From contig NZ_LZLE01000299.1 in the NCBI RefSeq assembly GCF_001673155.1, positions 1-64,000 of the forward strand: a DNA stretch of 64,000 bases. The letters are read 5' to 3'. Of this stretch, positions 38,173-45,529 are shown piece after piece. Each line of letters starts with the position of its first letter. Within the stretch, counting starts at the first letter, position 1. Origin of the DNA: Mycobacterium sp. 1423905.2. Its GTDB lineage: Bacteria; Actinomycetota; Actinomycetes; Mycobacteriales; Mycobacteriaceae. The notes beneath the pieces are model-generated. The model was not told where the DNA came from. It was given only the letters and a program-made list of their open reading frames with translations, and did no database searches. The position numbers and the translations under genes were made by a program.

Positions 38173-38194
38173 GGGGTCTAGGTGGTCCCTACCC
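38167..38194 (+). repeat. Inverted repeat between HNH and terS-like genes
   Basis: GGGTAGGG (38167-38174) and CCCTACCC (38187-38194) with a 12-base loop. It starts at the end of the HNH gene. It could be a terminator-like stem or part of a packaging (cos/pac) region, which often lies just before terS. A second pair, CTGCAA and TTGCAG, lies downstream before 38284. Confidence 0.5.
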
Positions 38195-38283
38195 CCAAGG
38201 GCGAGCGCCGTGCAGTTCTGCAACTTTTGCTGCCTGCATGCATAAATTGCAGGGTTTTGGGCCGGTGCAAAGGCCGGTTTGGC

Positions 38284-38631
38284 ATGGCTAGGTCGGCTGA
38301 GTCGCGGAAGTTGTTGGCGGAGTTGGAGTCGCAGCTTGCGGTGGCGTCGCGTCGGCACGGCCGGACGGTCGCTTTTACCCCGTCTGAGGCTGCTGTTGTG
38401 GGCATGGTTTGCGATGAAATTGACCGCAAGGCCGGGTTGAAGCGGTTGTACGGGCGCGCGGAGACAGTCAAGGAGAAGCTGAAGATATCGACCGAGATTC
38501 GGTTGCTTGAGGCGTCGATCGATCGCATGTTGCGGCGTGTGAAAGTGGATATGCCGGCAGAGGCGGCGCCGAGCGTCAGGACGCGCAAAGCGCGGCATGC
38601 GGCGAATGTGCGGTGGAGGACGGAGTCGTAG
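38284..38631 (+). CDS. Terminase small subunit-like protein
   Basis: 115 residues from ATG 38284. The pattern is a helical N-terminus (ESRKLLAELESQLAVA), FTPSEAAVVGMVCDEIDRKA, KLKISTEIRLLEASIDRMLR, and a basic end SVRTRKARHAANVRWRTES. This layout is common in actinophage proteins located by HNH and terminase genes and often annotated as terminase small subunit. No large terminase follows. In satellites a lone TerS can redirect helper packaging. Family assignment is by recall. Confidence 0.45.
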   Translation: MARSAESRKLLAELESQLAVASRRHGRTVAFTPSEAAVVGMVCDEIDRKAGLKRLYGRAETVKEKLKISTEIRLLEASIDRMLRRVKVDMPAEAAPSVRTRKARHAANVRWRTES

Positions 38632-39032
38632 TGCCCTGGTTTAGCGATGACGACTCCGCGGCCAGGGGCGGTGGTCCTTGCGGGCCGGGTATTAGGGTTC
38701 CTGGTCTTTACGCGCGGATTTTCGAGCACGAGCGGGTGACCGAGCCAGACCCGCGTTGGCGGTTCACGGAGGCCGGCCGCCGCGGTGATCCGTGCCCACC
38801 GGGTTATGGGCAGCCGAGGAATTCGCTGATACTGCATGCGTTGGAGGCTGGTGATCCGGTGCCGCTGCCGGGGTGGTGCCGTCACCTCGGACGTGCCGAG
38901 TTTCCGGATTTGGGCGACGCTCTGCCTGGGCTCGCGGAAGCGATAGATGGGTTGCAAGGTCAACACGGGAAATGGGTGGTCCTCGTGGTGCACTCTGACG
39001 ACCTAGTGGTGCCGGTCAGGCGCCCGGGCTGA
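38631..39032 (+). CDS. Element protein, unknown
   Basis: 133 residues; GTG 38631 overlaps the preceding TAG by one base. Pieces such as DSAARGGGPCGPGIRVPGLY and GDPCPPGYGQPRNSLILHAL are Gly/Pro-rich, and the end GKWVVLVVHSDDLVVPV looks like a beta strand. No family recognised. Codon use is still high GC like the preceding genes. Confidence 0.55.
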   Translation: MPWFSDDDSAARGGGPCGPGIRVPGLYARIFEHERVTEPDPRWRFTEAGRRGDPCPPGYGQPRNSLILHALEAGDPVPLPGWCRHLGRAEFPDLGDALPGLAEAIDGLQGQHGKWVVLVVHSDDLVVPVRRPG

Positions 39033-39034
39033 AT

Positions 39035-39556
39035 ATGCCAGTGCAGCAGTTGGTGTCGAGTCCTGCGGGGCAGGACGGAGGCGCAGCTGCTTACGGTTGG
39101 CGGTTCTGGGCACTCTGCTCCAACGAGTTTGATTTGCTTTGCTCGCCTGTGGCGACGTGGACGCGGATTCATCGGTGGTCGACGAAAGAGTTCCGTGCGG
39201 AATGCGAGCAGATGCATGAGCCGCCGGCGCCAGGCTGTGTCTGCGGGGTCCACGCTGATCTCACGCTCGGTGATACCTGCGCCAGGGCCGCGACGTGGCT
39301 AGCGAATCACCGCGGCGACGAGCTGGCGCCTCTCGTTGTGGTCGGGCGGGTGCGCGTAGAAAATGCGGTCAAGTATCTGGCACCGAACTTTTGGGTTCAC
39401 CAGGGGTTGGTCAATTATGGGCGCTTCGGTGAGTTGCGCGGCTCAACAGCGCAAATCGTTGACCTGCGTTTGCCGAGCTTGGTCGACTCGCGGCTGCCTC
39501 CGCTCGCAAAGATGTTAGCTACTCGCTACGAGGTATCTGTCAGTGTGGGGTTGTGA
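39035..39556 (+). CDS. Element protein with CxCG motif, unknown
   Basis: 173 residues starting 3 bp after the previous gene. It includes YGWRFWALCSNEFDLLCSP, then EQMHEPPAPGCVCGVHADLT, and VVGRVRVENAVKYLAPNFW. The H-x-P ... C-x-CG pattern is seen in actinobacterial proteins of unknown role. Two Cys and His suggest a metal site. Last gene of the rightward run before the toxin-antitoxin pair. Confidence 0.55.
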   Translation: MPVQQLVSSPAGQDGGAAAYGWRFWALCSNEFDLLCSPVATWTRIHRWSTKEFRAECEQMHEPPAPGCVCGVHADLTLGDTCARAATWLANHRGDELAPLVVVGRVRVENAVKYLAPNFWVHQGLVNYGRFGELRGSTAQIVDLRLPSLVDSRLPPLAKMLATRYEVSVSVGL

Positions 39557-39601
39557 CACCGCGCCGACGACATTTCCGTGTGTTTCGCTGACATCCCAGG
39601 T

Positions 39602-39623
39602 CAAACACAGTTTGGCATACTCT
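39602..39623 (+). promoter_or_regulatory. Putative promoter/operator of the vapBC45-like pair
   Basis: CAAAC (39602-39606) and GTTTG (39610-39614) form an inverted repeat, followed by TACTCT (39618-39623), a TANNNT-type -10. It lies 34 bp before the antitoxin ATG. An operator overlapping the promoter would suit autoregulation by the antitoxin's HTH domain. Inference. Confidence 0.35.
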
Positions 39624-39657
39624 GAACGGCGTCACCGATGTCTGGAACAATCGCGAC

Positions 39658-40341
39658 ATGCCAGCCGGAGCGTCGGTTCTCGACCGTGAGATGTACTCGG
39701 AAGCCGAGGCTGCACGGTTACTGCGGGTGCCTCAGCAGACCCTCAACTACTGGCTCGAGGGTAAGACCATTCGCAGCGGCCACACGTATCAGCCGGTAAT
39801 CCGTCCAGCACCAACCGGATCACGAACGGTCACCTGGGCCGAGTTCGTCGAGGCCGGCCTGTTGGGTCAATATCGTGCTCACAACGTCACGCTTGAAGAG
39901 GTCCGCCAATTCATCGCGATGCTCCGCGATAAAACTGGTGAGCCGTATCCGCTTGCACACGAACGTCCTTGGGCGATGAATGGACGGTTGCTGCTTGAAG
40001 CGCAGGCTGCTAGCGGATTGTCGCCAAAGTACTGGCTATTCTATGCCCCGACCGACGGTCAGCTGGTGCTGCCGCTGCCGGCAGCGCAGGACTTCCTCGA
40101 TCGAGTCGAATTCGAGCGTGACGAGGCTGTGTTGTGGCGACCAAAAGGCCAGACGTCGCCTGTTGTCATCGATCCGGACATCCGCTTTGGTCGGCCGTCG
40201 GTGGATGGGATCAGCACATCTGTGCTGAAGGAATATTCAGACGATGGTTACGACTACGACGAAATTGCTGAGCAGTTTGATATCACAGTTCGTGACGTTG
40301 AACTTGCGGTCGCATACGAACTTGAGTCGAAACCTGCCTGA
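39658..40341 (+). CDS. Antitoxin with HTH and DUF433 domains (VapB45-like)
   Basis: 227 residues. The N-terminal MerR/HTH-like region is YSEAEAARLLRVPQQTLNYW, followed by VTWAEFVEAGLLGQYRAHNV. The C-terminal DUF433 domain is VVIDPDIRFGRPSVDGISTS and then EYSDDGYDYDEIAEQFDITV. This arrangement matches VapB45 (Rv2018), the antitoxin of a PIN-like toxin. It contains a TTA leucine codon at 39718. The toxin gene follows after 24 bp. ATG 39658 is used; an in-frame ATG 33 bp on is possible. Confidence 0.78.
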   Translation: MPAGASVLDREMYSEAEAARLLRVPQQTLNYWLEGKTIRSGHTYQPVIRPAPTGSRTVTWAEFVEAGLLGQYRAHNVTLEEVRQFIAMLRDKTGEPYPLAHERPWAMNGRLLLEAQAASGLSPKYWLFYAPTDGQLVLPLPAAQDFLDRVEFERDEAVLWRPKGQTSPVVIDPDIRFGRPSVDGISTSVLKEYSDDGYDYDEIAEQFDITVRDVELAVAYELESKPA

Positions 40342-40365
40342 GGATAACTGATTTCGGGTCAGGCG

Positions 40366-40881
40366 GTGACAGTGAAGGACGCAGAGGTCCGCTTCTACTT
40401 CGACGCCGATATTCTCGGCCTCGCCCATGTCGTGTGTGCGCTACGGCCGGACTGCACGTTCCCAGGCGACAAAGGCAAGAAGATCAAACGACACATTCGC
40501 GGCGAATGCATTGTTCGCGAGACGAAAACTCCCGACCGGGAATGGATACCGATCGTCGCCAGCCGGGGCTGGGTCGCGATCACCCGCGACGCCGACATTC
40601 AAAACCACTTGAGCTTGCTTCAACTGGTACAAGAATTTCAACTGCGCCTGGTGACGCTGACCGGTAGCGACGCCGGTACCCCGTCGCGCCAGCTTGGCAT
40701 CGTAATTCCGCAGTGGCGCAACATCGAGTCGCTCGTCGACCGCCACGGGCCACTCATCATCGCTGCGACTCGCACGGGTTTCAGACATGTAGACATAGAG
40801 AAGGCGATAGAAGGCATTCGCTCTGGGCGCGAGCGTCGCCGAGGCCCGAGGCAGACCAGCACGGACCCCCGCCTGTTCTGA
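40366..40881 (+). CDS. PIN-like toxin (VapC45-like)
   Basis: 171 residues. The N-terminal strand RFYFDADILGLAHVVCAL carries the first acidic residues of the PIN-like site. WIPIVASRGWVAITRDADIQ supplies the central Asp residues, as in DUF5615/VapC45-type RNases. The C-terminus RRRGPRQTSTDPRLF is basic. The partner is the DUF433 antitoxin upstream. Such pairs stabilise mobile elements or defend against phage. Start GTG 40366; GTG 40372 is possible. Confidence 0.75.
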   Translation: MTVKDAEVRFYFDADILGLAHVVCALRPDCTFPGDKGKKIKRHIRGECIVRETKTPDREWIPIVASRGWVAITRDADIQNHLSLLQLVQEFQLRLVTLTGSDAGTPSRQLGIVIPQWRNIESLVDRHGPLIIAATRTGFRHVDIEKAIEGIRSGRERRRGPRQTSTDPRLF

Positions 40882-40886
40882 CCCGC

Positions 40887-41537
40887 TCAATAGTGCTTAA
40901 CGATGGCTTCGGCCTTAACCACGTTGGCCCCACGCAACCAATTCCAGAGTCGCCGTCTAAACGGGATTGAATCGATCTCTACTTGAAGCGCTTCGATCGC
41001 CGCAATCTGCAACTTGCTGCAAGTGCGTGCGACCGCCCAGATCCGTTGTAGTACAATCTTCAATGCTGCGAATCGAGCTTCACCTGCGGCGTTCGGATTG
41101 AACAACGGCGCCGCGTCATCTCCCTCCATTACCCCGCGATATTGCAGTTCCAGTTCTGCGACCAGCGGTAGAATCCGGCTGTCACCAATTTCACATAAAG
41201 ATTTTATCAATCCGATGCGCACTGCTTTGGCCAACTCGCCTTGATTGCGGACGCTGTCGGTATCCGCGTATTCAATAAGATCCGTCGCGGTCATTTTGCA
41301 TATCGCCATATTGACGATTTCTGCCCCATCGCACCACTGCCGCGTGTTAGCGATCAGGTCAGCAATCAGCTCTCTTTGGTGATCTTTCCGCTTTTCGATG
41401 AGGCCGTGAGTATAGGTATTCCTGGCTCGACCGACGGTAATGATTACTCCAAGTAAAGCGCCGATCGTTCCAAGGATCGGCGCCCAGTCCTTGATCCACT
41501 GAAGCATGCTGTCAAACGGTACCGCCTGAGATGGCAC
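40887..41537 (-). CDS. Single-TM membrane protein with helical cytoplasmic domain, unknown
   Basis: 216 residues, or about 207 from the second Met. One TM helix lies near the start (WAPILGTIGALLGVIITVGR), then a basic turn (EKRKDHQRELIADLIANTRQ) and a mostly helical domain with LIKSLCEIGDSRILPLVAEL. No family recognised. It is lower in GC than the backbone. It converges on the toxin gene (5 bp) and diverges from the TIGR02391 gene, so it may share a defence island with both. Confidence 0.65.
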   Translation of the reverse strand: MPSQAVPFDSMLQWIKDWAPILGTIGALLGVIITVGRARNTYTHGLIEKRKDHQRELIADLIANTRQWCDGAEIVNMAICKMTATDLIEYADTDSVRNQGELAKAVRIGLIKSLCEIGDSRILPLVAELELQYRGVMEGDDAAPLFNPNAAGEARFAALKIVLQRIWAVARTCSKLQIAAIEALQVEIDSIPFRRRLWNWLRGANVVKAEAIVKHY

Positions 41538-41595
41538 AGCGAGAAAGCACCAATCCGCGCTTCCAGAGTCGCTCTTGCCTACTTACGTTTAACGC

Positions 41596-42333
41596 ATGAC
41601 GCAACTCTCTGGTGGACAGCAGGGGCCGGTCCCGCCCGAGCAGGTCCGAGATCTCCCGACTGAAGGGCTGGCGATGATCCTACTGGCCAAACTTGCGGGA
41701 AACCCAGATCAGGTACACCTCGGAAATGTGCTGAACAGTGCCGAAGCAGGTTACGCGTACGAGCCGGATCGCAAAGTGCTCTGTGACCGCTTGTCCGACG
41801 CTGTGGCCTGGATTGAGAGCCGGGGATTATTTGGTCGCGTGGGAAATCAAGGCGGTTGGGGGCGGTTGACAACTCTTGGCCGCGAGATAGCCGCGGACGG
41901 CGCCGCGCTGGCGAAGCTTTTCGCCGCTGATCGTCTCGCTGGCGAACTCGATGCTGCCCTCGAGGCGAAGGTGCGCCTGCTCATCAACTCAGGCGATTAC
42001 GAGACTGCATGCTTCGCGGCGATGAAAGAGGTCGAGGTCGCTGTCCGTGCTGCCGGCGGATTCGGCAACTCAAAGGTTGGCGTTGCGCTGATGCGGGAGG
42101 CGTTCAAGCCGGAGGGAGGGCCACTCAGCGACTCAGCGGCTGAACCCGGTGAGCGAGTGGCCTTGATGGAGCTTTTCGCTGGCGCGATAGGTGCTTTCAA
42201 GAATCCGTCTAGTCACCGCGATGTAGATTTCGCAGATCCGGTCGAGGCCGTCGAGGTCGTGCAACTCGCGGATCTGTTACTCCGAATAGTGCGACGCGCT
42301 GAGGCACGTAACGGTTCGCCGTCGAGGAGGTAG
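41596..42333 (+). CDS. TIGR02391/Ymh-family protein, HEPN-like
   Basis: 245 residues. The C-terminal half matches the TIGR02391 (Ymh) pattern: LLINSGDYETACFAAMKEVE, VRAAGGF, VALMREAFKPEGGPL, AFAGAIGAFKNPSSHRDVDF-like ending and EVVQLADLLLRIVRR. The conserved N-P-x-x-H in FKNPSSHRDV resembles the RNase core of HEPN proteins. Family members often sit in phage-defence and restriction islands. The N-terminal domain (AMILLAKLAGNPDQVHLGNV) looks like a winged helix. It has TTA codons at 41827 and 42277 and lies beside a UAA-anticodon tRNA. Confidence 0.72.
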   Translation: MTQLSGGQQGPVPPEQVRDLPTEGLAMILLAKLAGNPDQVHLGNVLNSAEAGYAYEPDRKVLCDRLSDAVAWIESRGLFGRVGNQGGWGRLTTLGREIAADGAALAKLFAADRLAGELDAALEAKVRLLINSGDYETACFAAMKEVEVAVRAAGGFGNSKVGVALMREAFKPEGGPLSDSAAEPGERVALMELFAGAIGAFKNPSSHRDVDFADPVEAVEVVQLADLLLRIVRRAEARNGSPSRR

Positions 42334-42407
42334 TGCTGAGGGTGAGATTCGAACTCACAAACACCAAGGTTTGAGCTTGGCGGCTTTGCCTGTTTGCCTA
42401 CCCCAGC
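42334..42407 (-). tRNA. tRNA with anticodon CAA (Leu, UUG), short variable loop
   Basis: Minus strand, 74 nt with discriminator A. Acceptor GCTGGGG/CCTCAGC (one G-U), 3-bp D stem GGC/GCC, anticodon stem CCAAG/CTTGG with loop CTCAAAC, variable loop of 5 (TGTTT), T stem GTGAG/CTCAC with TTCGAAT. No CCA is encoded. A 3-bp D stem and A73 fit leucine tRNAs, but bacterial tRNA-Leu normally has a long variable arm. Confidence 0.88.
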
Positions 42408-42412
42408 GGTGA

Positions 42413-42486
42413 TGCTTGGGGAGGGATTCGAACCCACAGCCACCAACTTTTAAGGCTGGCCGCTCTGCCAATTGGCGTACCCAAGC
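42413..42486 (-). tRNA. tRNA with anticodon TAA (Leu, UUA), short variable loop
   Basis: Minus strand, 74 nt. Acceptor GCTTGGG/CCCAAGC, 3-bp D stem CGC/GCG, anticodon stem CCAGC/GTTGG (one G-U) with loop CTTAAAA, variable loop TGGCT, T stem GTGGG/CCCTC with one mismatch, discriminator A. No CCA is encoded. It is 5 bp upstream of the CAA tRNA on the same strand, likely one transcript. UUA is a rare codon in mycobacteria. Confidence 0.86.
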
Positions 42487-42550
42487 AGCGATTACGGCAA
42501 CAATCGTGTTGCCGAATGCAGCTTCGGGTGAGGCTGGTACATGGGAATCA

Positions 42551-43363
42551 TCATAGCGAGTCGCCATTTTGTCCGGTCGTCATATGCCGCTGACTGACGA
42601 AGGACCGGTATCGCTGCAGGTCAGAAACACGCAGTTCGGGCCGCCCGGCCGCCACACACGCTCTACGAATCATCGGATACAGCGTGGAGGGAGATAGATG
42701 ACGGTCAGAGTCGTTCACCGACGGAAATAGCAGTGACTCGCGACCCGGATAGACGTGTTCGTCGAGGTGGGCTTTAACCGTGGACATCACAGGCTCGGGG
42801 ATCGCGATGTCTCTGATGCCTTCAGAGCTGTTGGGCGTCGTCACACGAAAGACGCCCTGGAACAACCCGACTGACCGTCGAACGCGCACCATCTGGCGGA
42901 CCAGATCGACGTCCTTGCGGCGCAACTCGGTCAACTCGCTGAACGGGATCGCTAACCACGCTCCCATAGACACCAGAGTTCTATAAGCCTTCGGCATTGC
43001 TGCAGCGACGCGCTCAATGTCCAGCGCCGATGGCGCAGCCCCCTCCGTCGCATGGACGGATGTCGAGACGCCTTCCACTTGGCAGGGATTGGCCTTAATC
43101 AAGCCGGCGGTCAACGCGTCAGCCATGATCGAACGAAACAACGAGTAAGCCTGAATTCGCATGACAGGGGTAGAGATCGAGGTGGTGGCGTGCCACTCAG
43201 ATACGGCGTCGACTCTAATGTCGCAGAGGGCGGTATCGCCGAACGTCGGGAGGATTCGCGTTCGCAGCAACCTGCGGTAGTGATCGCGTGTTCGACCGCT
43301 GACATCGCGCCACGCGAGCCATGATTCGGCGTACTCACCGAAGGTAGTCGGACTGTTGCTCAT
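42551..43363 (-). pseudogene. Decayed tyrosine recombinase (integrase remnant)
   Basis: 270 residues from ATG 43363. The N-terminal SAM-like core-binding domain is intact in outline (TTFGEYAESWLAWRDVSGRT, YRRLLRTRILPTFGDTAL). The catalytic domain is degraded. The first Arg motif (usually LRFGEL) reads LAIPFSEL. The HxLR box reads VSDLQRYR. The protein stops soon after, so the second His and the Tyr nucleophile are missing. It lies next to two tRNAs, a common partner of tyrosine integrases. It is probably inactive and may mark an older nested element. Confidence 0.75.
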
Positions 43364-43451
43364 GCTCGCATGAGGAACGCTCTGGCTTCCTTCGCTTGCG
43401 TATACAGAATCTGAGCGGTGATACACGACTCTGTCAATTTTCCGTCTGGCG

Positions 43452-43787
43452 TCACGCGGTCCTCCGAAGCGGCTGTGTTGGTGAACGTTGATCGGCGCCA
43501 CGGCGGCGTTGACGCGGCTCTCGTTGGGCTAGCTCCCGCGCAATCAGGACTCGGTGTTCGTAGTCGGCGCGGGCCGCAATCGCCGTGCGCCGACGCTGTC
43601 GGCGATCAACCCACCATGCGGCCGCCACGATAAGCACCGGGATGAAGAACCACGGGTACGCCAGTGTCACGCTGATGACGGTCCAGATCGTCGGCACCGC
43701 GATCACCGCGGTCGCGGTCGGATGCCGCTCGGCCCAGCTATCGCGACGGCAATCGAAACCGCAACGCAGGCAGGCATGGTCCTTCAT
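43452..43787 (-). CDS. Small zinc-ribbon membrane protein, unknown
   Basis: About 111 residues starting MKDHACLRCGFDCRRDSWAE, with a Cys pair suggesting a zinc knuckle. It is followed by hydrophobic segments (ATAVIAVPTIWTVISVTLAY, FFIPVLIVAAAWWV) that give one or two TM helices and a basic Arg-rich tail. No family recognised. It lies between the HTH genes and the recombinase remnant on the same strand. Confidence 0.55.
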   Translation of the reverse strand: MKDHACLRCGFDCRRDSWAERHPTATAVIAVPTIWTVISVTLAYPWFFIPVLIVAAAWWVDRRQRRRTAIAARADYEHRVLIARELAQREPRQRRRGADQRSPTQPLRRTA

Positions 43788-43817
43788 CCCCAATTCCCTT
43801 CGATCTCTGTAATGGCG

Positions 43818-44141
43818 CTATCGGCCACCTGGGCTGCGGGCGCGGCGACGTGAGCGAGGCGACAAGCCGTCGATAACCGAAAGCGGTGGACCATCGTCGA
43901 TGGCCCGTTCCCGCGCTTCAACATTGTTGCTGCTGCGGTCGATAAGATCGACTACGTCGGCGTGGGTCATCCGCCAGGTGCGCCCCAGCTTGTATCCGCC
44001 AATCTCGCCGCGATTCAGCCGGTATGCCAGCCAGCGACGGCCGCCCGTCCACTCCGGCGGGAGCACCATCGCTGCGACCTCGTCGAGGCTGTATGTCTTG
44101 ATGGCGGCCGCAGCTGCGCCCGAGTTCGAGTCGGCGCTCAT
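43818..44141 (-). CDS. HTH DNA-binding protein, excisionase-like
   Basis: 107 residues from ATG 44141. KTYSLDEVAAMVLPPEWTGG and RWLAYRLNRGEIGGYKLGRT followed by WRMTHADVVDLID is an excisionase-type winged HTH of the kind seen in actinophage Xis and replication regulators. The frame is open upstream to 44396; that part is low complexity, so the shorter start is preferred. Region 44142-44385 therefore may be 5' coding or leader. Confidence 0.6.
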   Translation of the reverse strand: MSADSNSGAAAAAIKTYSLDEVAAMVLPPEWTGGRRWLAYRLNRGEIGGYKLGRTWRMTHADVVDLIDRSSNNVEARERAIDDGPPLSVIDGLSPRSRRRARSPGGR

Positions 44142-44385
44142 GAGCGCCGCTCGAGGGTTCGACGGGAGTATCGCCGAATTACACCGAGACGCCGCTTCAC
44201 TGCGACCGGATCTTTTGATGAGCGGCCGGCGCCGCGCCGCTTCTGAGGCTTGCACATCGCGCAGCCGCGCCATGATCGCGAAGGGTGATGGTTGGGCATT
44301 ATGTGCTCCCAGTGGTGACTTCCGCGGAGGGAAGATTGCGACTCTACCGGCCGGTGCGCCGATGCTCAACGGGCCCACAAAATCA

Positions 44386-44571
44386 TTACGGTTCATAGGC
44401 TCTCGATTTCATCCACCAATCAAGGTCGTCCGCAGTTAAGCGATAGTCACGTCCCTTACCGATGGCGTATGCAGGCAAGTCTCCCGCCTTAACGGCGCGC
44501 CGAATGATATCGGTGGAGACCTTCAAGTACTCGGCGGCGCCTTGGACGGTGAGCCAAACAGTTGGGTTCAT
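44386..44571 (-). CDS. Small excisionase-like HTH protein
   Basis: 61 residues from ATG 44571. WLTVQGAAEYLKVSTDIIRR and AVKAGDLPAYAIGKGRDYRL with LTADDLDWWMKS form a complete HTH_17/Xis domain. A protein made of only this domain is typical of phage excisionases. It could serve the tyrosine recombinase remnant rather than the serine integrase. Confidence 0.72.
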   Translation of the reverse strand: MNPTVWLTVQGAAEYLKVSTDIIRRAVKAGDLPAYAIGKGRDYRLTADDLDWWMKSRAYEP

Positions 44572-44635
44572 GGCCCGTGAGCTTGCCACCTCGCGGCGCC
44601 GTCGAATTGTTACGGGTTGATGCAGGTCGTCTAGG

Positions 44636-44917
44636 TCATAGCGGCCTGAATGAGACGCGGTGATAAGGAGCTGCGAACCGTTGAGTGCAGCGGGGACACC
44701 CGATGTCGCCCGAATTGGCAATGGCGACCCATGCTCGTGAGAGCCAGCGGTTCTTGTGGAAGGTGCAAAGCGTTACACGCTTGCATGCGTGATCAATTGC
44801 CAACCACCTAGCCGCGTTCTGACAGGCGTGATGACTTTGTGCGGTCTGGCAGCACACAGAGCTATTCCACGCGGTGGCCACCATTGCGTCGAAGCCCGCG
44901 CCGGTATCTATAGTCAT
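44636..44917 (-). CDS. 93-aa Cys/His-rich element protein
   Basis: ATG 44917 overlaps the preceding gene's stop (ATGA), which supports the start. The protein has CCQTAQSHHACQNAARWLAI, CKRVTLCTFHKNRW and CPRCTQRF, a spread of Cys/His pairs that fits two zinc sites. Similar small proteins occur in actinophage early regions. Function unknown. Confidence 0.6.
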   Translation of the reverse strand: MTIDTGAGFDAMVATAWNSSVCCQTAQSHHACQNAARWLAIDHACKRVTLCTFHKNRWLSRAWVAIANSGDIGCPRCTQRFAAPYHRVSFRPL

Positions 44918-45237
44918 CGGCCAGCCCACTTATCCGTCTCAGCGGCAGCCTCCAACAGCGCCGCCGCAAACTCGCGAGCCTGGTCGCTATTGAACGAATC
45001 GTCACCGTGCTCAACAGTGACCTCGACGTCATCGAGGCTGCCGTCGGAGAACTGAACAGCCCGCAGCCGAACGCAGGCGTCGTGGTCAATTACGAGCCTC
45101 TCGGTGCCGTGGACCAAGCGCCACGCACGGGTCTCATCCCGATCAAGGCGTCGTCCGGGCTCCCACTTATCGGCGCGCGCGCCGACCGGTAAGTGAACGG
45201 TAGAAATTGTTAGTTCTGTTGCGCTGTTTTCGCGCAT
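44914..45237 (-). CDS. 107-aa element protein, first gene of leftward operon
   Basis: 107 residues from ATG 45237, with agagg in the leader. VGARADKWEPGRRLDRDETR, WRLVHGTERLVIDHDACVRL and DVEVTVEHGDDSFNSDQARE suggest a small beta-sandwich or immune/regulatory protein; no family recognised. It leads the leftward run 45237-42551 and is preceded by nested hairpins near attR. Confidence 0.58.
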   Translation of the reverse strand: MRENSATELTISTVHLPVGARADKWEPGRRLDRDETRAWRLVHGTERLVIDHDACVRLRAVQFSDGSLDDVEVTVEHGDDSFNSDQAREFAAALLEAAAETDKWAGR

Positions 45238-45270
45238 AGGAGTACGCTCCTCTGTGGTGTAGTGCTTTCG

Positions 45271-45410
45271 CCCCTGGCAGGGGGCTTGGAAGTCAGAAGG
45301 CGGTTCCCTGGCAGGGGAGCCGCCTTCGGTCATTTGCGGGTAAGTGCCTCGCGTCACTCAACCCTGAAAAGAGGGAAGGCAACCGTTACCGATGGGGTCA
45401 CGGTTGCCTT
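45271..45410. promoter_or_regulatory. Cluster of hairpins near the right end of the element
   Basis: CCCCT/AGGGG at 45271-45283; GAAGGCGG (45296-45303) with CCGCCTTC (45320-45327) enclosing another CCCTGGCAGGGG; AAGGCAACCGT (45376-45386) with ACGGTTGCCTT (45400-45410). On the minus strand these precede the leftward operon; the last could insulate the element from eccC4. The remaining bases to attR hold no gene that I can support. Confidence 0.6.
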
Positions 45411-45529
45411 CGTGGTGGTGCGCGCGAGTTGAAGAGCTGCATGCTGGTGCCTGTTCGAGTGTGACCTGGCTTAGGTGGCTCTACCGATCACGATTTGTGA
45501 GAGCCCTATAAGGGTGTCTTAGTCGTACA

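Noticed and set aside
42334-42486. tRNA genes as the attachment site of the whole element
   Set aside because: The boundaries are defined by eccC4 at 30712 and 45537; the tRNAs are internal and the active integrase is serine-type.
42355-42567. 70-aa minus ORF across the tRNAs
   Set aside because: It runs through both tRNA genes and has no coding features.
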